Counted from the first letter of the stretch, positions 37,573 to 47,326 are shown. The stretch: DNA of 64,000 nucleotides from Aliiruegeria lutimaris (GCF_900099935.1 NZ_FNEK01000008.1:46780-110779); one strand, 5' to 3'. Notes: generated by a model not told the origin, from the letters alone. A program made the numbers and translations.

Positions 37573-38052
37573 CTAGAGATGCTTCGCGAAGGCCTTCAGG
37601 ACCTGCTCATAGACGCCGCGCTTGAACGGGACGATATTTTCGACCAACTCTTCGGCCGGAAGCCAGCGCCATTCGGAAAACTCCGGATGGTCGGTTTCAA
37701 TCTGCACCTGTTCGTCTGTCCCCAGGAAGCGCAGCAGCATCCATTTCTGCTCCTGCCCACGATACTTGCCCTTCCAGACCTTGCCGAGCAGATGATCGGG
37801 CAGGTCATAACGCACCCAATCTTCGGTTTCGGCGACGACCTCGACCAAATCCTCGGTTACCCCGGTTTCCTCCCACAATTCGCGCAAGGCAGCCTCGCGC
37901 CAACCCTCGCCCTTGTCGATGCCGCCTTGCGGCATCTGCCAGGCAGGCACATCGCTGTCGAGCCGCTGGCCGACAAAGACATGGTTCTGCGCATTGATCA
38001 GCATGACGCCGACACAGGGGCGATACGGGAGTTTGGACGGGTCCTTGGTCAT
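37573..38052 (-). CDS. rppH: RNA pyrophosphohydrolase
   Basis: A 159-residue Nudix hydrolase that removes pyrophosphate from 5'-triphosphate RNA or dinucleoside polyphosphates, starting 5'-end-dependent mRNA decay. The Nudix box reads [32 protein letters not shown] at the start and the downstream KWMLLRFLG are typical of RppH. It converges with fcl. Confidence 0.93.
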   Translation of the reverse strand: MTKDPSKLPYRPCVGVMLINAQNHVFVGQRLDSDVPAWQMPQGGIDKGEGWREAALRELWEETGVTEDLVEVVAETEDWVRYDLPDHLLGKVWKGKYRGQEQKWMLLRFLGTDEQVQIETDHPEFSEWRWLPAEELVENIVPFKRGVYEQVLKAFAKHL

Positions 38053-38219
38053 GGCGGCTTTATCCAGACGGAGGCGCCGACAGGCAAGCGGAGACTTGGG
38101 GAGAAGCGGCAGGCGGCAGAGGGTGTTGCGCGCGAAAATCGGCGGGGTTCCCGCTTCCGGGCTTTACCCGAGGGAAGTTTCGTGCGGAGATAGTTGGATT
38201 AACCAAAAGGGGGGTCTGC

Positions 38220-38735
38220 ATGCCTGTAATTTCTGATGATGGAATCTCGATATCGAGAACGGATGGCGCGCGGCAGCTCGTGATTCTGTCGCATGGCGGA
38301 TGGAAGGCTAAGGGCCAGTTCAAGACCTGGTCCGGCGACGGCTGGCTGACGCCGCCCGCGGGGACGGTCATCCATTTCTACACGGTCGACAACCAGTTCA
38401 CGATTGGCAACCGTGTCTTTACGGAGGTCTTCGCAGATCCGGATGCCGCCTATGACGGGACGTTGGATCCCGGCCGCTTCCCGCACCAGCAGCAGATCAT
38501 GGGCGGCCAGGGCTGCAAGGATTATGCGCTCTATATCGATGACCGCCCCGCTGCCGGAAATTTCTGGCGCAATCACACGTCACAGACGGCGCCCGATTAC
38601 GATCCGGATGTCGATCTGGCGACGATCACCGTGGATGGTCACAAGCGCCATTTCTCGAAAGTGATCGCGCTCGCGGCCGCCAATGGCATCAATTACGACC
38701 GCATCCACTGCGCATTCTGCCGGGTAAATCGCTGA
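38220..38735 (+). CDS. hypothetical protein, possible Stv-type domain
   Basis: A 171-residue protein without signal peptide or membrane span. LVILSHGGWKAKG near residue 20, TVIHFYTVDN, and a C-terminal KVIALAAANGINYDRIHCAFCRVNR are its visible blocks. I recall a similar C-terminal ending in putative adhesin (Stv-type) domains, but this is a low-confidence suggestion. The ribosome binding site is a GGGGG-rich tract. It stands alone between rppH and ctpA. Confidence 0.55.
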   Translation: MPVISDDGISISRTDGARQLVILSHGGWKAKGQFKTWSGDGWLTPPAGTVIHFYTVDNQFTIGNRVFTEVFADPDAAYDGTLDPGRFPHQQQIMGGQGCKDYALYIDDRPAAGNFWRNHTSQTAPDYDPDVDLATITVDGHKRHFSKVIALAAANGINYDRIHCAFCRVNR

Positions 38736-38776
38736 CCCGCATTTGAAAAACCCGGCACGATCGCCAGAGGAGTTTA

Positions 38777-38807
38777 CAAAAAAAGGACCCGCGCAATGCG
38801 CGGGTCC
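38777..38807 (-). terminator. terminator of ctpA operon
   Basis: GGACCCGCGC (38785-38794) and GCGCGGGTCC (38798-38807) pair perfectly with a 3-nt loop. On the minus strand the stem is followed by TTTTTTTG, a classical intrinsic terminator at the end of gpmI-envC-ctpA. Confidence 0.9.
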
Positions 38808-38846
38808 ACCTGTCTTTGACGGCAGCCTGGAGCTGCTTTTTTGAAC

Positions 38847-40187
38847 TTACTTGGCCGGGTCGAGAGCCGAGAGGCCCTTAAGGATGTCGATGGCATAGGC
38901 CAGCTGGTAATCCTCCTGGCGCAAAGCGGCGGCGTCCTCGGCCTTCTGGCGCTCTTCCTCGATCTGGCGGCGCTCGTCTTCCGTCAGGCTGTCATTGTCG
39001 AGGCTGCCGCGCAGGTCCGCCTCGGAGCGGGAGAATCGATCGTTCTCTTCCTCATCTTCCTTCTCCGCATTTGGGTCGCGGCGCGGTTGCTCGACGATGA
39101 TATCGGGCGAGACGCCGAGCGCCTGGATCGACCGGCCCGACGGCGTGTAGTACCGTGCCGTGGTCAGCCGCATCGCCCCGTCGCCCTTGAGCGGCATGAC
39201 GGTCTGCACCGAGCCCTTGCCGAAGCTCTTGGTGCCGATAACGATGGCGCGGCGATGGTCCTGAAGCGCGCCGGCAACGATCTCGGAAGCCGAGGCGGAG
39301 CCACCATTGATCAGGATCACGATCGGCTTGCCCTCCGCCAGGTCGCCTTCGGCGGCATTGTAGCGATCGCCATCCTGAGGGTCGCGCCCGCGGGTGGAAA
39401 CGATCTCGCCCTTGTCGAGGAAAGCGTCGGAGACCTTGATCGCCTGTGTCAGCAGCCCGCCGGGGTTGTTGCGCAGGTCGAGCACGAACCCGTTGACCTT
39501 GTCCATGCCACCGAGCTCCTCGACAGCCTCCTTCAGGCCGTCCTCAAGATTGGGATAGGTCTGGTCGTTGAAGGTGGTCACGCGCAAGACGACCGTATCA
39601 CCCTGGGTGCGGGTGCGCACGGCGGTGAGCTTGATCGTGTCGCGGACGATGGTGACATCGAACGGCTCGTCCGCGCCTTCGCGCACGACGGTGATGACGA
39701 TCTCGGAGCCGACCGGGCCGCGCATCAGGTCCACTGCCTCATCCAGCGTCAGGCCGAGAACGCTCTCGCCATCGACATGGGTGATGAAATCGCCCGCTTC
39801 GATCCCCGCCTCGTCGGCGGGCGTGTCGTCGATGGGCGAGACGACCTTCACGAAGCCCTCTTCCTGCGTCACCTCGATCCCGAGGCCGCCGAAGGAGCCG
39901 CGGGTCTGCACCCGCATGTCGTCGGCATCGTCCGGCGAGAGGTAGCTCGAATGCGGATCGAGCGAGATCAGCATGCCGTTGATCGCGGCCTCGATCAGTT
40001 CCTTCTCGTCGACTTCCTCGACATATTGCGCACGGATACGCTCGAAGATGTCCCCGAACAGGTCCAGCTGTTCATAGATCGAGCTGTTCTTCTCTGCTTC
40101 CTGGGCGAGTAGCGGGCCCGCGACCTGGGTGGTCAGCACCCCGCCGGCCACGATGCCGCCAATCGCGGCCATGACGAACTTCTTCAT
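38847..40187 (-). CDS. ctpA: C-terminal processing protease (S41)
   Basis: A 446-residue serine protease with an N-terminal membrane anchor or signal (MKKFVMAAIGGIVAGGVL), a PDZ domain (about residues 90-160), and the S41 core. The nucleophile serine is in NGGSASASEI and the general-base lysine in GTKSFGKGSV. It trims periplasmic proteins, often cell wall enzymes. The acidic C-tail (EKEDEEEN onward) is family-typical. The start lies 7 bp after the envC stop. Confidence 0.95.
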   Translation of the reverse strand: MKKFVMAAIGGIVAGGVLTTQVAGPLLAQEAEKNSSIYEQLDLFGDIFERIRAQYVEEVDEKELIEAAINGMLISLDPHSSYLSPDDADDMRVQTRGSFGGLGIEVTQEEGFVKVVSPIDDTPADEAGIEAGDFITHVDGESVLGLTLDEAVDLMRGPVGSEIVITVVREGADEPFDVTIVRDTIKLTAVRTRTQGDTVVLRVTTFNDQTYPNLEDGLKEAVEELGGMDKVNGFVLDLRNNPGGLLTQAIKVSDAFLDKGEIVSTRGRDPQDGDRYNAAEGDLAEGKPIVILINGGSASASEIVAGALQDHRRAIVIGTKSFGKGSVQTVMPLKGDGAMRLTTARYYTPSGRSIQALGVSPDIIVEQPRRDPNAEKEDEEENDRFSRSEADLRGSLDNDSLTEDERRQIEEERQKAEDAAALRQEDYQLAYAIDILKGLSALDPAK

Positions 40188-40194
40188 GCGGTCT

Positions 40195-41316
40195 TCAATC
40201 TCCCTTGGTCGGGGCAAACCATTCTGCCGGATCCACCGGAAGCTCGCCCTGTCTCAATTCCATATAAAGCGTTTCGCTCCGCTCAGTGCCACCACCAACT
40301 TGGTTTCCGGCGAGAAACTCTTCATCGGCGGCACCACCCATAAGGCCAAGGGCGTCTCCGGCCTGAACGACTCCACCGGGGCTACCATAGACAATTCCCA
40401 TGCCGGCTAGCACCAGCAGAATCTCATCCGCGGGCTCAAGGATGATCACGTTTCCGTAGTCTAGCAGCGGACCGACATAGCGGATCGTACCGTCCCAGGG
40501 GGCGGTGACGAGCGCACCGGGGCGTGTGGCCAGCAGAAGGCCGGGGCGCGCGACGCCCGCGGCGTCGGCCTCGTTGAACCCGCGCAGAAGGACGGATTGC
40601 ACCGGCAGGGGCAGAGTGCCTTTCTGTTCCTCGAAACCGGTGACATCGGCAATGCCGGGACCGATCTGTTTCAGGCCGGTGGCAAAGTCATCCAGCGACT
40701 CGGCGGTCTGGGTCAGTTGCCGCATCCGCTCCGGGTCCGCGGTGAAGCGCATCGGCAGGTCCGTGCGATCGGCCATGGCCTGGGAAAGGGCTGTTCGGGC
40801 GTCCTGTGCGCCCCGCATGCCCGCCATAAGCGAGTCACTGGCGCTCTCCTGCAAGGCGCGCAACACGGCGAGTTTCTGCAACTCCGTGCGCAACGCATCG
40901 GCTTCGGCCATGAGTTCCGGGGTGATCTCGCTCATCATCATCCCGGAACGCGCCGTGCCGAGCGGGCCGGAAGGGTGCAACAGCAGAAGCGGCGCCGGGG
41001 AGCGTTCTATCGCGGTGAGCGCGCCCAGCAGGCGGGCGACGTCTTCCTCTCGCGCGGCGAGCACCGTAGTCTGCACGCGTTCCTCGCTTGCGGCCTGGCG
41101 CATGCCGGCCCTGAGCGCCGAGAGGCCCTCCTCGTAGGCCTGAACCGTTGCGGTGAGCGCACGGACCCTGTCGCGGGCGCCCTCGGCCGCTTCGAGCGAA
41201 CGGGCAGCGTCCGTCAACTGGGACGCCGCCCGTTCGGCGAGGTCTGACAGATCTGTCTGGGCGCTTGCCGCACCGGCAAGCATCAGCGATGCGGCGAGCA
41301 GACAGATCTTCCTCAT
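40195..41316 (-). CDS. EnvC-like murein hydrolase activator (degenerate LytM)
   Basis: A 373-residue periplasmic protein with a signal peptide (MRKICLLAASLMLAGAASA), a long coiled-coil region (about residues 25-210) and a C-terminal peptidase M23/LytM-like domain. The LytM active site appears to be lost: the usual LYAHLS strand reads LLVLAGM, and no HxH is seen. The surviving LYMELRQGELPVDPAEW marks the fold. This suits an EnvC-like regulator of amidases rather than an active hydrolase. Its start overlaps the gpmI stop (ATGA). Confidence 0.83.
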   Translation of the reverse strand: MRKICLLAASLMLAGAASAQTDLSDLAERAASQLTDAARSLEAAEGARDRVRALTATVQAYEEGLSALRAGMRQAASEERVQTTVLAAREEDVARLLGALTAIERSPAPLLLLHPSGPLGTARSGMMMSEITPELMAEADALRTELQKLAVLRALQESASDSLMAGMRGAQDARTALSQAMADRTDLPMRFTADPERMRQLTQTAESLDDFATGLKQIGPGIADVTGFEEQKGTLPLPVQSVLLRGFNEADAAGVARPGLLLATRPGALVTAPWDGTIRYVGPLLDYGNVIILEPADEILLVLAGMGIVYGSPGGVVQAGDALGLMGGAADEEFLAGNQVGGGTERSETLYMELRQGELPVDPAEWFAPTKGD

Positions 41317-42842
41317 TTCTCGATCAGGCTCACACCGGTCATCTCGGCGGGCTGCGCAAGACCCATCAGTTCGAGGATCGACGGCGCCACATCGGCCAGC
41401 CGGCCGTCATGCAGCTTCGCGCCCTCGGGGCCGTTGAACAGGATCACCGGGACGAGGTTCGTGGTGTGGGCGGTGTGCGGGCCGCCATCCTCGGCGAACA
41501 TGGTCTCGCAGTTGCCATGGTCGGCAATCACGATCATCGCGCCGCCAACCTTTTCCAGCGCTTTCGTCACGGCGGTCAGGCCGGCATCGACGGCTTCGCA
41601 GGCGGCCTTGGCGGCTTCGAGCGAGCCGGTATGGCCGACCATGTCCGGGTTTGCATAGTTAGTCACGATCAGGTCGTACCCCTTCTCGATCGCCTCGACG
41701 AATTTCGCCGTCACCTCGGGGGCCGACATTTCCGGCTGCAGGTCATAGGTGGCGACCTTGGGCGATTTCGGCATGAAGCGGTCCTCGCCCGGATAGGGCG
41801 TCTCGACGCCACCGTTGAGGAAGAAGGTCACGTGGGGATATTTTTCGGTCTCGGCGAGACGGAACTGCGTCTTGCCCTGTTTGGAGACCCATTCGCCCAG
41901 CGTGTTGATGATCTCCTGCGAGGGGAAGATCACGTCCATGTATTCGTTGTGCTGGTCGGAATACTCCACGATGCCACAGATCGCGCCCCATGCGGGCCGG
42001 GCGGAGGCGTCGAATTCGGCAAAGTCCGGATCGGCCAGCGCGGCGAGGATCTCGCGGGCACGGTCGGCGCGGAAGTTCAGGAACAGCAGGCCGTCGCCAT
42101 CCTTGGGCTGGACGTAACCCGCGATCTTGGTGGCGCCGATGAACTCGTCCGTTTCGCCGCGTTCATAGGCAGCTTTGCAGGCTGCCGCACCGGTTTCGGC
42201 TTCGAACTCGGCTTTCCCCGAGACGAAGAGGTCGAAGCCCTTCTGCACCCGCTCCCAGCGGTTGTCGCGGTCCATGGCCCAGTAGCGGCCAACGACGCCA
42301 CCGACCTTCGCGCCCTCGGGCAGGTCGGCTTCGAATTTCGCCACCTGTCCGGCGCCCGATTTCGGCGCCACGTCGCGGCCATCGGTCAGCGCGATGATCT
42401 GTACCGGAACGCCGGCCTCGGCGATCACGCGGGCGGCTTCCACGATATGGTCCTGGTGCGAGTGCACACCGCCTGGCGAGACGAGGCCGCTCAGATGCGC
42501 GGTGCCACCGGTTTGCTTGAGCTTGGCGATAAAGCCCTGCAGGGCTTCCTTCTTGGCGAAGGAGCCATCCTCGATGGAGAGGTCGATCTGGCCGAGATCC
42601 ATGGCGACGACGCGGCCCGCGCCGATATTGGTGTGACCGACTTCCGAGTTGCCCATCTGGCCGGTCGGCAAGCCGACATCGTTGCCGAAGGTGATCAGCG
42701 TTGCAGTTGGGCAGCTCGACATCATCTTGTCGAAGGTGGGGGTGTTGGCGAGGACCGGCGAGTTGCCCTCTTCTTCCGGCGGCTTGGTGCCAATGCCCCA
42801 GCCATCGAGGATGCACAGAACGACAGGTTTGGGAATGCTCAT
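41313..42842 (-). CDS. gpmI: 2,3-bisphosphoglycerate-independent phosphoglycerate mutase
   Basis: A 509-residue manganese enzyme that interconverts 3- and 2-phosphoglycerate in glycolysis. It shows the metal ligands of VLCILDGWG at the N-terminus and the phosphoserine segment MGNSEVGHTNIGAGR, with HSHQDHI and the C-terminal VIADHGNCETM. The length is standard. AAGGAG precedes the ATG. It opens the gpmI-envC-ctpA operon. Confidence 0.97.
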   Translation of the reverse strand: MSIPKPVVLCILDGWGIGTKPPEEEGNSPVLANTPTFDKMMSSCPTATLITFGNDVGLPTGQMGNSEVGHTNIGAGRVVAMDLGQIDLSIEDGSFAKKEALQGFIAKLKQTGGTAHLSGLVSPGGVHSHQDHIVEAARVIAEAGVPVQIIALTDGRDVAPKSGAGQVAKFEADLPEGAKVGGVVGRYWAMDRDNRWERVQKGFDLFVSGKAEFEAETGAAACKAAYERGETDEFIGATKIAGYVQPKDGDGLLFLNFRADRAREILAALADPDFAEFDASARPAWGAICGIVEYSDQHNEYMDVIFPSQEIINTLGEWVSKQGKTQFRLAETEKYPHVTFFLNGGVETPYPGEDRFMPKSPKVATYDLQPEMSAPEVTAKFVEAIEKGYDLIVTNYANPDMVGHTGSLEAAKAACEAVDAGLTAVTKALEKVGGAMIVIADHGNCETMFAEDGGPHTAHTTNLVPVILFNGPEGAKLHDGRLADVAPSILELMGLAQPAEMTGVSLIEK

Positions 42843-42966
42843 CGGGAGGTCTCCTTGGTTGCCGCTTTCCTAGTGCTGTTAGCGCATGAATGGAACAGAT
42901 AGAGCGCCGCAGAGCGGGCAATTCGATGTTTCGTGGTGCGCATGGCTGGAAACGCTACGTGCTTGA

Positions 42967-43009
42967 ACGATCTTCCCATGGGATGATCGTGCCTCCGGCG
43001 GGAGTATTT
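42967..43009. repeat. palindrome plus GCCTCCGGCGGGAGTATTT element
   Basis: ACGATC..CCCATGGG..GATCGT (42967-42990) is a symmetric stem. It abuts GCCTCCGGCGGGAGTATTT (42991-43009), whose CTCC/GGAG mini-stem is followed by TATTT. I recall this sequence as frequent at gene ends in Rhodobacterales. Function unknown; it may be a terminator. Confidence 0.4.
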
Positions 43010-43051
43010 GTACCAACGAGAAGATGTTCTGCCTTTCGCCGCTTCGGATCG

Positions 43052-43522
43052 TTACGAGCGGTGGTACGGCGCCCCTGCGAGTATTGAGACCGCGCGGTAG
43101 ACCTGTTCCGACAGCATCACCCGAGCCAGCATATGCGGCCAGACCATCTTGCCGAAGGACAAGGCCATGTCAGCACGTTTGACAAAGGCCGGGTCGAGCC
43201 CGTCGGCGCCGCCGATCACGAAGGCGAGGTCCTGGCGGCCGGTGTCGCGCCAGGACGCGATGCGGCTTGCGAAGTCGGGAGAGGAGAGGAGCTTGCCGCG
43301 TTCGTCCAGGGCAACAATGGTTGCGCCCTTCGGCAGGGCCCTTTCCAGCAGCGCGGCCTCGCCCGCTTTCGTCCCGCCCTTGCGCTCGTCGATCTCGATT
43401 ACGGACACCGACGAGATCCCGAGCGGACGGCCGCTACGTTCCGCGCGCTGGCGGTAGTCCGAAATCAACTCCGCCTCGGGGCCCGACCGCAAGCGGCCGA
43501 CGGCCACGATATGAAGGCGCAT
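43052..43522 (-). CDS. rlmH: 23S rRNA pseudouridine(1915)-N3-methyltransferase
   Basis: A 156-residue SPOUT-class methyltransferase acting on helix 69 of 23S rRNA in the 70S ribosome. Markers are HIVAVGRLRSGPEAEL at the start, the SAM-binding knot AFVIGGADGLD and the C-terminal MVWPHMLARVMLSEQVYRAVSI. The start codon shares one base with the rsfS stop (TGATG), so the two genes are coupled. Confidence 0.97.
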   Translation of the reverse strand: MRLHIVAVGRLRSGPEAELISDYRQRAERSGRPLGISSVSVIEIDERKGGTKAGEAALLERALPKGATIVALDERGKLLSSPDFASRIASWRDTGRQDLAFVIGGADGLDPAFVKRADMALSFGKMVWPHMLARVMLSEQVYRAVSILAGAPYHRS

Positions 43523-43896
43523 CAGGCCTGGCTGCCAGCCTTGCCGGTGCCGCCCGCGGGCAGCCACATCTTTTCGAGCTGGTAGAACTCGCGCACCTCG
43601 GGCCGGAAGACATGGACGATCACGTCGCCCGCGTCGATCAGCACCCAGTCGCCGGCATCCTTGCCCTCGACCTTGGAAGAGATGCCGAAATCGGCCTTGA
43701 GCCGCTCGACGAGCTTTTCCGAGATCGCCGCGACCTGGCGGGACGAACGGCCCGAGCAGACGACCATGTGGTCGGCCATCTCCGACTTGCCGCGCAGGTC
43801 GATCGTGACCACTTCCTCGGCCTTGTCTTCAGCGAGAGACGAAAGAATGCGTTCCAGCAGCGCGTCCGCGCCTGCAGATTCGAACTCGGATGGCAT
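43522..43896 (-). CDS. rsfS: ribosome silencing factor RsfS
   Basis: A 124-residue protein that binds uL14 and keeps subunits apart under starvation. Core motifs are VTIDLRGKSEMADHMVVCSGRS, QVAAISEKLVERL, GDWVLIDAGDVIVHVF and FYQLEKMW. I start at MPSEFES (43896), which has AGAGG 8 nt upstream; an in-frame ATG at 43980 would add 28 residues but lacks a ribosome binding site. rlmH follows directly. Confidence 0.94.
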   Translation of the reverse strand: MPSEFESAGADALLERILSSLAEDKAEEVVTIDLRGKSEMADHMVVCSGRSSRQVAAISEKLVERLKADFGISSKVEGKDAGDWVLIDAGDVIVHVFRPEVREFYQLEKMWLPAGGTGKAGSQA

Positions 43897-43980
43897 CGGG
43901 GATGCCTCTTCTGCCGCCGTTTGCGTGGCGGCTTCCGCATGGTGAGTCAGGACAGTATCCTCCTGGTTGCGCGCCGCCAT

Positions 43981-44351
43981 TGCCCGGGCGCTGGGCGTAT
44001 CTTCACGATAGCACTGCTTTGGTGACGTCTCAACGACGGCGCCAATTCTCTGCGAAATCGTGCCAGAAACGCTTTCGTGTGACGCGAAAACACCCATTTC
44101 AGCGATTTTCCGAGACAAAACCGAACCGAGTCGATTCTGTTCCCGGTTGCTCCAGATTGACAGCGTCCGCTTCAAAGGCGATGGCCGCCAGCAGCAGGGC
44201 GGAGATCAGGCCGATATGTACATTGCTATAGACCCGACGCATCGGATGCCTCTCATTCCTTTGGATTTCGGGAAGACGAAAGGGCATAAAAACGTTTGCA
44301 CCGAAGAAATCAAGGTCTCCGACAGCCTGACGCAAAAAAACTTCGGAGTGA
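43981..44351. other. intergenic region between rsfS and the MscS gene
   Basis: About 370 bp with more A/T than the surroundings, including an AAAAAAA tract near 44333. It holds the possible 47-codon ORF at 44099-44242. Otherwise I see only possible promoter sequence for rsfS and no RNA gene. Confidence 0.45.
44099..44242 (-). CDS. possible small secreted peptide
   Basis: A 47-residue open frame with a plausible ribosome binding site (GAGAGG 6 nt before the ATG) and a hydrophobic stretch (IGLISALLLAAIAF) resembling a signal peptide or single span. No homologue is recognised. It lies in the rsfS-MscS gap. It may be chance, so confidence is low. Confidence 0.3.
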   Translation of the reverse strand: MRRVYSNVHIGLISALLLAAIAFEADAVNLEQPGTESTRFGFVSENR

Positions 44352-45677
44352 TCAGTCGACCTTTTGAGCCGGTATCTCGTCGGGTAACATGCGAAGGTCG
44401 CGGCGTGGGAAGGGGATGTTGATCCCGTTTTCCTTGAACGCATCCCAGAGCGCGAGGAAGACATCTCCGCGCACATTTGTCAGCCCTTTCGTCGGATCTG
44501 TGATCCAGAAACGAAGGACGTAATCGACCGAGCTGTCGCCGAAGCCGGTGATGTGGCAGACGGGGCTCTTGCTCGACAGCACGCGCGGGACGCTCTTGGC
44601 CGCGGCGATGGCGGTGCGGCGCACAAGGTAGGGGTCGTCCTCGTAATCGGTGCCGAAATGGATATCCAGCCGGACGAATTCGTCGGAATGGCTCCAGTTG
44701 ACGACTTGGCTGGTGATCAGGTCCTCGTTCGGAATCAGGTATTCGCGGCCGTCGCGGGTGACCACGGAGACGTATCGCGCGCCGAGCGACTGGATCCAGC
44801 CGAAGGTGTCGCCGAGCGAGATCACGTCCCCGGGTTTCACCGATTGATCCATCAGGATGATGGCGCCGGAGACGATGTTGGAGACGATCTTCTGCAGCCC
44901 GAAGCCGATGCCGACGCCGATGGCTCCGGAGAGCACCGTGAAGCCAGACGGGTCGAAGCCAACCGCGCGCAGCCCGAGGAAGACCGCCGAGACATAGAGA
45001 AAGGCTTGCAGCAGCTTGGAGAGCAACTCGCCCATGCTCGGGGAGATGTCTTCGTTTCCCCGCAGGCTACGCGCGCCGGCGCGCGACAGAACCCGGGCCA
45101 CGAACAGCAGCGCGCCGGTAATGACGATTGCCTGGAGCACGTTCAGAAGCGACAGCCGGAAATCCTGGATCTCGATGGAGAGCGAATCCAGCAGTTGGGC
45201 GAACTCGTCGAGCATCCCGGTGAAATGCAGCGTCGCGAAGATCCACGCGCCCCAGTTCACGATCCGCCGCATGAATGGATTGGCGATGAACCGGGTCGTG
45301 ATCCCGATTACGAGCCAGGCAAAGGCAATCGTTCCGGCCACGACGATCATGTAGCTTCGGGACGGGAACAGCTCCATCACATCGCGCATGACGAAGACGG
45401 TCAGCCAGCAGAGAAGGCAGAAGGTTATCAGCGCCACCCGCCGCTGCAGCATGACGAACATGCGCAACTGCGTCTTGCTTCGCCCTTCCAGTTGCCGGAT
45501 CCGGTCACGGATCCGGTCCGCAAGCAGGATCCGCACCAGTTGGGAGAGCAGAATCAGCACCGCGATGATGCCCAGTTGCAGCAGCCGGGACGGCAGCAGC
45601 AGAAGGCGACCCGACGTCTCGAGTTGCTGAGCGAAGGTCAGTAGTTCTTCCAGAAAGGCACGGATATCCTGCTCCAT
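44352..45677 (-). CDS. mechanosensitive ion channel (MscS family)
   Basis: A 441-residue inner-membrane protein with several N-terminal helices, a channel pore segment GAIGVGIGFGLQKIVSNIVSG (TM3, Gly-rich) and a beta-rich cytosolic domain (VKPGDVI, GWIQSLGARY, RDGREYLIPNEDLIT). It would open on membrane tension and relieve osmotic downshock. The start is MEQDIR at 45677. It diverges from leuC. Confidence 0.93.
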   Translation of the reverse strand: MEQDIRAFLEELLTFAQQLETSGRLLLLPSRLLQLGIIAVLILLSQLVRILLADRIRDRIRQLEGRSKTQLRMFVMLQRRVALITFCLLCWLTVFVMRDVMELFPSRSYMIVVAGTIAFAWLVIGITTRFIANPFMRRIVNWGAWIFATLHFTGMLDEFAQLLDSLSIEIQDFRLSLLNVLQAIVITGALLFVARVLSRAGARSLRGNEDISPSMGELLSKLLQAFLYVSAVFLGLRAVGFDPSGFTVLSGAIGVGIGFGLQKIVSNIVSGAIILMDQSVKPGDVISLGDTFGWIQSLGARYVSVVTRDGREYLIPNEDLITSQVVNWSHSDEFVRLDIHFGTDYEDDPYLVRRTAIAAAKSVPRVLSSKSPVCHITGFGDSSVDYVLRFWITDPTKGLTNVRGDVFLALWDAFKENGINIPFPRRDLRMLPDEIPAQKVD

Positions 45678-45922
45678 ACCGCAGGATTGCCCGCGAAACC
45701 GGGCAGAGGCAATGCCCAAGCTCTTGCGATAAGGGGCAAGTGGTTGTAGCGGAATGCGCATGGCAAAGAATTTTGACATGGATGACCACGCGCGCCTGCC
45801 TTGGCGCTTCCACGGTCTGAAGGCCCGTGTAACCGGCCTCCAATGAGGCGCGCCCGGCGTTGCTTGTTGCAGCGCCCCTTCCCATGTCCAATTCAAATAC
45901 CCGAACCGGGAGAGACCCCCAC

Positions 45923-47326
45923 ATGACTGGCAAGACGCTTTACGACAAGATCTGGGACGCGCATGTCGCCCATGAAGCCGAGGACGGCACCTGTCTGCTC
46001 TATATCGACCGTCACCTCGTGCACGAAGTGACTAGCCCCCAGGCTTTTGAAGGGCTGCGCATGGCGGGCCGCAAGGTGCGCGCGCCGGAGAAGACCATCG
46101 CCGTTCCGGACCACAACGTTCCCACGACGCTTGATCGCGAAGAAGGCATCAAGAACGAGGAGAGCCGCATCCAGGTGGAGGCGCTCGACACGAACGCCAA
46201 GGAATTCGGCATCAACTACTACCCGGTGGACGACATCCGCCAGGGCATCGTCCACATCGTCGGCCCCGAGCAGGGCTGGACACTGCCGGGCATGACCGTG
46301 GTTTGTGGTGACAGCCACACCGCTACCCATGGCGCTTTCGGTGCTCTGGCCCACGGCATCGGCACCTCCGAGGTCGAGCATGTTCTGGCCACGCAGACGC
46401 TGATCCAGAAGAAGTCCAAGAACATGAAGGTGGAGATCACCGGCAAGCTGAGCCCCGGCGTGACCGCCAAGGACATCACGCTCGCGGTGATCGGCAAGAC
46501 CGGCACCGCCGGCGGCACCGGCTACGTGATCGAGTATTGCGGCGAGGCGATCCGCGATCTGTCCATGGAAGGCCGCATGACCGTCTGCAACATGGCGATC
46601 GAGGGTGGCGCGCGTGCCGGCCTGATCGCGCCGGACGAGACCACCTTCGAATACGTCAAGGGCCGCCCCCATGCGCCGAAGGGCGCGCAGTGGGAAGCCG
46701 CGCTCAACTGGTGGAAGACGCTCTATACCGATGAAGATGCCGTCTTCGACAAGGTCGTCACCCTTAAGGGCGAGGATATCGCGCCGGTCGTGACCTGGGG
46801 TACCTCGCCCGAGGATGTGCTGCCGATCACCGGCGTTGTGCCCAGCCCCGAGGATTTCACCGGTGGCAAGGTCGATGCCGCGCGCCGGTCTCTGGAGTAT
46901 ATGGGCCTGAAGCCCGGCACCCCGCTTTCCGAGGTCGCCATCGATGCCGTCTTCATCGGCTCCTGCACCAATGGCCGGATCGAGGACCTGCGCGCCGCGG
47001 CCGAGATCGTGAAGGGCAAGAAGATCGCCGAGGGCGTTCGCGGCATGGTCGTTCCGGGCTCCGGCCTCGTGCGGGCCCAGGCCGAGGAAGAAGGCCTGGC
47101 CGAGATCTTCGAGGCGGCCGGTTTCGAGTGGCGCCTTGCGGGCTGCTCGATGTGCCTGGCCATGAACCCCGATCAGCTCGCGCCGGGAGAGCGCTGCGCC
47201 TCGACCTCCAACCGGAACTTCGAAGGCCGCCAGGGCTTCAAGGGCCGCACGCATCTGATGAGTCCCGCCATGGCTGCCGCTGCCGCCATAAATGGTAAGC
47301 TTACAGATGTGCGGGAAGTAATGTAG
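45923..47326 (+). CDS. leuC: 3-isopropylmalate dehydratase large subunit
   Basis: A 467-residue aconitase-fold protein that, with LeuD, isomerises 2- to 3-isopropylmalate in leucine synthesis. The three [4Fe-4S] cysteines are in the [12 protein letters not shown] motif and in [22 protein letters not shown] and [20 protein letters not shown] are further family signatures. The start [14 protein letters not shown] is at 45923, downstream of GGGAGAGA. Confidence 0.97.
   Translation: MTGKTLYDKIWDAHVAHEAEDGTCLLYIDRHLVHEVTSPQAFEGLRMAGRKVRAPEKTIAVPDHNVPTTLDREEGIKNEESRIQVEALDTNAKEFGINYYPVDDIRQGIVHIVGPEQGWTLPGMTVVCGDSHTATHGAFGALAHGIGTSEVEHVLATQTLIQKKSKNMKVEITGKLSPGVTAKDITLAVIGKTGTAGGTGYVIEYCGEAIRDLSMEGRMTVCNMAIEGGARAGLIAPDETTFEYVKGRPHAPKGAQWEAALNWWKTLYTDEDAVFDKVVTLKGEDIAPVVTWGTSPEDVLPITGVVPSPEDFTGGKVDAARRSLEYMGLKPGTPLSEVAIDAVFIGSCTNGRIEDLRAAAEIVKGKKIAEGVRGMVVPGSGLVRAQAEEEGLAEIFEAAGFEWRLAGCSMCLAMNPDQLAPGERCASTSNRNFEGRQGFKGRTHLMSPAMAAAAAINGKLTDVREVM

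Noticed and set aside
41265..42902. A 545-codon open frame opposite gpmI
   Set aside because: Fully antisense to a well-supported gene and without homology-like motifs; a codon-bias shadow.
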